This document shows, piece after piece, positions 59,679 through 64,000 of a stretch of 64,000 nt of DNA. Source of the DNA: Anaeramoeba flamelloides (taxonomy: Eukaryota > Metamonada > Anaeramoebidae). How positions within the stretch are numbered: position 1 is the stretch's first letter; every line of letters starts with the position of its first letter. Below the pieces are notes generated by a model. The model saw only the letters and a program-made list of their open reading frames with translations. It searched no databases and was not told where the DNA came from. The stretch is from positions 7,874,001 to 7,938,000 of the forward strand of contig JANTQA010000023.1 of NCBI GenBank assembly GCA_027625915.1. Direction: 5' to 3'. The translations under genes and the position numbers were made by a program.

Positions 59679-62600
59679 TTATATTAAAGAAATTTCATTA
59701 TCCATTTTCATTACATTTCCCTTTCCCTTTTCATTTTCATCTTCAAATATTTCTAAAAGTTCTAACACAATTGAAACGACTTCTTGGGAAATTGTAAGAT
59801 TATCTTTCAATCTTATTAAAGAGACGATAATTGATTTATCAGAAATTTTCTCAAAGAATAATTTGTTTTCCAAAAACTTTTTCAAGCCTAAGCAAAAGGG
59901 CTCTAAAACGGAGGAATCCTCAGAGCTAAAGATATCGTTAATCATTTTGACTGTCAAATTTTCATTATTGATAATTTTTATTGAAAGCTTTTCAAAATTT
60001 GAAAATTTGTTAAAGACCATTGCTGCTTCCTTTCGAAATACACCAAATTGTGATTCTAACAACAAAAACATTGCAGCTGCTCCATCCTTTTCAACAATGG
60101 AACCAAGTGTGTTTTCGTCATTGATGTTGAAAATGAGATTATTTAACGCCCTTGAAGCAGAATATTGGATCCTTTGCACTTCATCAGAAAACACTTGCTT
60201 GAGTAATTTGTCAATTACCCCCTTTTCGAGTAGCATTTGAGTTAATTTTTTACAACTTGATAACAATCTTAAACATGAGCATGCATGATCTTGAACCCTT
60301 AAATCTTCGTGTTCAATAAATTGTAAAATGAGATCTATAATTTCTGGATCGTCATAAAATTTTGGTTTATTTTCTTCAGGTATTGCAAAATTTCTTAAAA
60401 TTCCAATAATTAAGATCGAGATTTTTGTATTTTTATTTTTAACTAATTTTTTTAAGCAAGATAATACTTTTGAGTCCATTAACGAAATACACGATTCATC
60501 TATAAATAATTTATTAGAAATATAAAAATAAAGAAATAAAATATATAAAGAAATAATTGAATATAGTCATGATTATCAAGAGTTTATAATATAGATTTTA
60601 GTTATTTCCAAAAAAGCAGGGGCAAATTTATTTTTAAATTTCTTTATTAAACTCAATTCTAAAAATGGAACTCTTTAAATATATAATATTGTTTTTCATC
60701 ATTAATTGATTCTTCATGCTATTCCAATTTGTTTATTTGTATTGACATTACTAATGAAAATATATTAAAGTTTCTGTTCTCAATTTTAATAATAGTTTTT
60801 TAGGTGTCTGAAAATTGGTAATTATTTTTTTCTTTTTGATTGTAAAAAATTTTTTCCAAAAATACTCGGTATCTTGATATACTTTATCAGAGAATGAAAA
60901 ACATAAAAACTAGAATTTTGTTGTTTTAAAAAATCATTTGTACCCTCGCCTTATTGTCAATTTGTTATAGTTGTAATTTATAAATCTTATTTATGTGAAA
61001 AAATAATTTATTTCTTTTTTAGACAAGTAAAATAAAAATTTTCAAAATAAAAAATGATTAAAATTTCTATGAAATTGGGTTTAAATTAATGACAATAATT
61101 TCCAAAAGGTGTGAAAAAGAAGTTTTTAAAAGTCTGTAAAAAATGTTTGATAAACTTACATTGAATTATTTTCAAGTGTATATTACAGACCATTTTGTTA
61201 CAGTTTTACAAAAAAGACAAAAAAAAAATTAATTTTTTGAATTTATTTTGATTGTTACAATTTTTATAATTTGTGTTTAGAAAAAGTCAAAATAAATGGA
61301 TTTTTATAATTAAAACATTTTTTGACTTTGATTTTTACAAAATCTTTGAAAAAGTGTAATTTCTGTAATCAAATTTGCGATATCATACTATTTTTATTCA
61401 TGATGAAAATAAAAATCTTTGAAATGTATACAGCCGTTATAGAAATGTGAGGACTTTTTTAAAATTTTTTGAAGTTTTCCATTTTAAAACAGTGAAAACT
61501 TATTCAGAATTAAATATTTTTGTCAAGTTTTCTATTTTTAAAAAAGCCAAGACTTTTTTTGAATTAAAACTTTTTGAAAATTTTCTGTTTTAATAAAGTG
61601 ACAGTCGGCCTTTAAATATGGTGTTGAGGTTGTGGTGGGAAGAAAAGTACTTTTTTTAAAAAAAAGTTCACACTTTATTAAAACATAAAACTTTAAAAAA
61701 GTTTTAATTCTGATAAAATCAGAAAAAAAAAAAAAAGTATTCACTTTTTTAAAAGGACTCTTACAAGATGTTTTATTTTGATTTTTCTCTGTTTGATCTT
61801 TTTCTGATCAAAATTAAATAAAATGCGTTAATCAAAAAAAAATTAAAACAATATTGAAATTTCTAAAAGCACTCTATTTTATTAATTTGTATAGAAAAAA
61901 AATTAAATTCTGTTCAATAAAAATAGCATTTCTTCACTTTTTCAAAAACATTATTAATAATTTGCGGTTTAACAAGAATTAGAATAAGAAATGATTTTAA
62001 ATAAAATCTTCACACTTTTAAATATATATATATATATATATTATTCATTAAAAACTAAAAGTATATTTCAAAATTATATGTAGAAGGTATAACAAAATGT
62101 AAACTCCATTTTACTCATAGATCCCCTGACAAAAATGAAAAATTCTTTTTTTTTAAGAATCAACTTATGTATTTCACAATTATAAACTTGTCTTGAAAAA
62201 TTCTTTTAAAATCATTAATTTTTTGCTCATTGTTTTTTAAGAAAAATTCATTCTTATAAACAGTTTTAGATGTAATTTTTTTTAAAAAAAAACGACTATT
62301 TAGAATAATAGTAAACAATAAAAAAAAAAAAAAAAAGTTACCTGTTCTTATTAAATTAGCTAACCACATTGCTGAAGCTAAAGAAATTTCAAAAGTTGGT
62401 GAAGAAATAAATTCTTTTACTAATTTAATTGAACCTTTTTCTAACGATGTATTCATTCCAAAGTTTGATAACGCAATGTATGATAAAAGCCTTTTTGTTA
62501 TTTTGGTTATAGATAAATATTATATTGTATTATAAATGAATGAAATTTATGAGAAAAAAAATTAAAAATTAAAAAAGTTGAAAAAAAAAGAAAAAAAAAA

Positions 62601-62972
62601 TTAAAAAAAATTTCAAAATTATTAACTTGATAATATATTCCTTTGTATTTATTAATAAATCCAATTTAAATAAATCTAGGCATTCTTGAATAAATTCTTT
62701 TGTGAGTAATAGCTGTTTACATTTTTCATTTGAGGATATTGTTAAGAGAAGATCGGCAGCCATTTCTTGAATTTCATCTTGTTTGGTTTTAATTAGATTT
62801 TTAAGATTATTGATGATTTCAATTTTGCCCAAATAAGAAATGTTTTCTGAAGATTCAACCAGCGCAATCAGTGCTCTCATTACAACACTTAAAACAAGTT
62901 CATGTTCTGTGTCTAAAAATGAACAAATTATTTCTATTCCATTTGACTGTCCAACTAAAATTTGAAATTCCT
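59679..62972 (-). CDS. Armadillo-repeat protein, last three exons (5' part not found in window)
   Basis: Exons on the minus strand: 62972-62627, 62490-62342 and 60499-59679, about 437 residues in the window. The joins restore helices exactly: ATCAA/GTTAAT to AG/GCTTTTATC gives EYIIKLLSYIALSNFG, and ACAG/GTAAC to AG/ATGAATCG gives LIRTDESCISLMDSK. Repeats of about 42 residues show the ARM pattern: GIEIICSFLDTEHELVLSVV, IQEMAADLLLTISSNEKCKQ, FEISLASAMWLANLIR, VQDHACSCLRLLSSCKKLTQ, and IQYSASRALNNLIFNINDEN. ARM proteins are scaffolds (beta-catenin, importin-alpha, plakophilin-like); no specific subfamily is evident. The upstream acceptor (62974-62973) shows that more exons lie to the right, not found before 64000. 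The second intron is 1.8 kb. The stop is TAA. Confidence 0.85.
60500..62341 (-). other. 1.8-kb intron of the ARM gene
   Basis: Donor GTAACT at 62341 and acceptor TATAG ending at 60500, deduced from the preserved ARM repeat. It contains an inverted repeat pair (61540-61750) and an AT run near 62021-62041. Open frames within it have no motif. Confidence 0.75.
61540..61750. repeat. Imperfect inverted repeat in the ARM intron
   Basis: The arm at about 61540-61602 (TTGAATTAAAACTTTTTGAA, then TTTTAATAAAGTG) is the inverted counterpart of about 61672-61750. The spacer is GC-richer (CAGTCGGCC, GGTGTTGAGGTTGTGGTGGG). It may be a MITE-like element, but no target duplication is clear. Confidence 0.5.
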
Positions 62973-64000
62973 CTGTTTATTATTAATAGAATAAAGTAAA
63001 ATAAAAAAGTTAAAATTTTAGTATTAATTGGAATATATATACACATTTGAATTTTTTTTGTAATAAAATTTTTAAAAAATAAAATATTTAGTTTCAAATT
63101 TGTCATTAATACAGTAAAATCGGATTTTGATATAAACTCGAATCTTAACAGAGATATTTTTTTTTTATGATTTACTTTGTATTTGAATCTGAAAGGAGAA
63201 AAATAATTTCATTTCCTCTTCTTTTTTATCACATTAAAGTATTTTGGGTTTAGAATTCTTACCTGGAAACCAAAGAAAATGTATGTATTGTAAATGATAT
63301 CTATTTAAAATTTTTTATAAAATTTAAAATTAATAAAACACAATAGAAACTTCTGTCTTCTCGTTATTATGAGAAATGAATGAACAAAATGAGTGGATTT
63401 TTTTTTTTTATATTTAATAAGATAAAACATGAGTTTTTGGCTTGATTTTTGTAGTTTTGTATTTCTTGAAATGCAATTTATAATTTTCTGGATTGTTTTA
63501 AAAAATTAAACTGGTTTTTGTTGATATCTTTCTTTGTAATCTTGTTTTTGGGTTTTAAAAACAAATTTATTGTTAATTTTTATTTGTATTTATTATGAAG
63601 GAAGGAAATTAATTCCCTTTTACAGCCATTAGTTTTTTTTTTTTTAATTTAAGAAATAAATAGAAAATTTTAATAAATTTTCTATTCATTTCTCAAGGAT
63701 TAAAAAAACACGCCATTAGCTTTTCTAGAATTCAAAAGAATTGAGTAAAATTTTCGGTTTTACTCTATTCTTTTAAATTCTACAATACTCTACGGCACGT
63801 GACGGCACTCTACATCACCCTACATCACTTGAATCCTCTTGACGGACACTTTTGTTATTTTTATTTTTAATTTAAAAGAATAGAGTAAAATTATCGATTT
63901 TCCTCAATTCTTTTAAATTCTGGAAAAGATAGGCGCTCTACGGCACTTGACGGCACTTCCCTAATTTCTAAAATTTTGTTTTGAAATTTCAATAAAGAAT
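62973..64000. other. Right-hand edge: intron or upstream flank of the ARM gene
   Basis: No exon is identified. On the minus strand a donor-like CAGGTAAGAA (near 63272) and an acceptor-like CTCCTTTCAG (near 63192) are visible, but no convincing coding sequence is attached to either. The last 400 bp are the palindrome array listed separately. Confidence 0.4.
63620..63960. repeat. Back-to-back palindromes, copy 4, with CTCTACGGCAC tags
   Basis: The first palindrome is centred near 63672 (arms TTTAATTTAAGAAATAAATA and complement). The second is centred near 63753 (AGAATTCAAAAGAATTGAGT and the complement of AGAATTTAAAAGAATAGAGT). A GC-rich tag follows, CTCTACGGCACGTGACGGCAC (63788 onward, 21-base tag with one variable position), and it recurs near 63931 as CTCTACGGCACTTGACGG. 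Between the tags is another hairpin around 63889. The order of the two palindromes is reversed relative to 29.8 kb. Confidence 0.7.

Noticed and set aside
62900-63106. 68-codon minus-strand frame upstream of ARM exon A
   Set aside because: It overlaps the ARM exon in the wrong register and crosses its acceptor site.
1-64000. CRISPR arrays, bacterial operons, ribosome-binding sites, riboswitches
   Set aside because: The window is nuclear eukaryotic DNA with spliced genes; regular repeat-spacer arrays or prokaryotic signals are absent.
1-64000. LTR retrotransposons, Polintons or other virus-like elements
   Set aside because: No capsid, integrase, protease or long direct terminal repeats were recognised; the only retroelement trace is LINE-like.

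Overview
This is a very AT-rich (roughly four fifths A+T by eye), gene-sparse nuclear segment of a unicellular eukaryote. Three things point to a eukaryote: spliceosomal GT-AG introns that restore protein domains exactly, a eukaryotic-type small-subunit ribosomal protein uS5 (RPS2), and families confined to or typical of eukaryotes (RhoGAP, WW, calponin-homology, spatacsin, GPI-anchored surface protein). Asn/Lys/Glu-rich low-complexity tracts, AAT/AAA-dominated codon use and almost exclusive TAA stops suggest an amoeboid protist (Dictyostelium-like Amoebozoa, Anaeramoeba or a similar lineage). The sequence alone does not settle which. The standard genetic code fits.

Layout. 0.97-2.50 kb, minus: an intact, intronless glycerol kinase. 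2.5-7.8 kb: non-coding, holding an inverted-repeat transposon with another element nested in it (2730-4114), a 469-bp MITE (4826-5294) and a 198-bp Tc1/mariner-type MITE (6562-6759). 7.87-9.90 kb, minus: a calponin-homology protein. 9.9-14.5 kb: repeats. 14.54-15.39 kb, plus: a secreted, probably GPI-anchored protein. 19.35-20.52 kb, minus: RPS2 with a 17-nt first exon. 21.55-22.26 kb: an inverted pair of MITEs. 24.84-29.14 kb, plus: a WW-RhoGAP gene in three exons, split by a 3.3-kb intron that carries a MITE, a GC-rich island and a hairpin. 29.7-34.4 kb: LINE debris and hairpin repeats, then featureless AT-rich DNA. 34.46-41.90 kb, plus: a full-length spatacsin (SPG11) homologue broken over four reading-frame segments. 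44.64 kb, plus: the first exon of an acidic protein of unknown family. 47.8-49.5 kb: a decayed LINE plus a palindrome array. 49.99-56.19 kb, plus: a TPR protein with a C-terminal CHAT-like (caspase/separase-fold) domain, also spread over two frames. 56.50-56.96 kb: second copy of the 469-bp MITE. 59.68-62.97 kb, minus: the last three exons of an armadillo-repeat gene whose 5' part lies further right, perhaps outside the window.

The genes do not form a pathway. Spatacsin (lysosome reformation, AP-5 partner), RhoGAP/WW, CH-domain and ARM proteins fit a cell with active membrane traffic and an actin skeleton. Glycerol kinase and RPS2 are housekeeping genes with clearly more GC-rich codons than the giant ORFs.

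The most interesting leads are: (1) four frame switches in the two largest genes, which may be assembly indels or genuine recoding; (2) a RhoGAP domain without its arginine finger, the replacing codon being split by the 3.3-kb intron; (3) a structured GC-rich island inside that intron, a non-coding RNA candidate; (4) a repeat family built of back-to-back long palindromes found in LINE debris; (5) several unnamed MITE families, including a nested insertion that can be dated relative to its host element.
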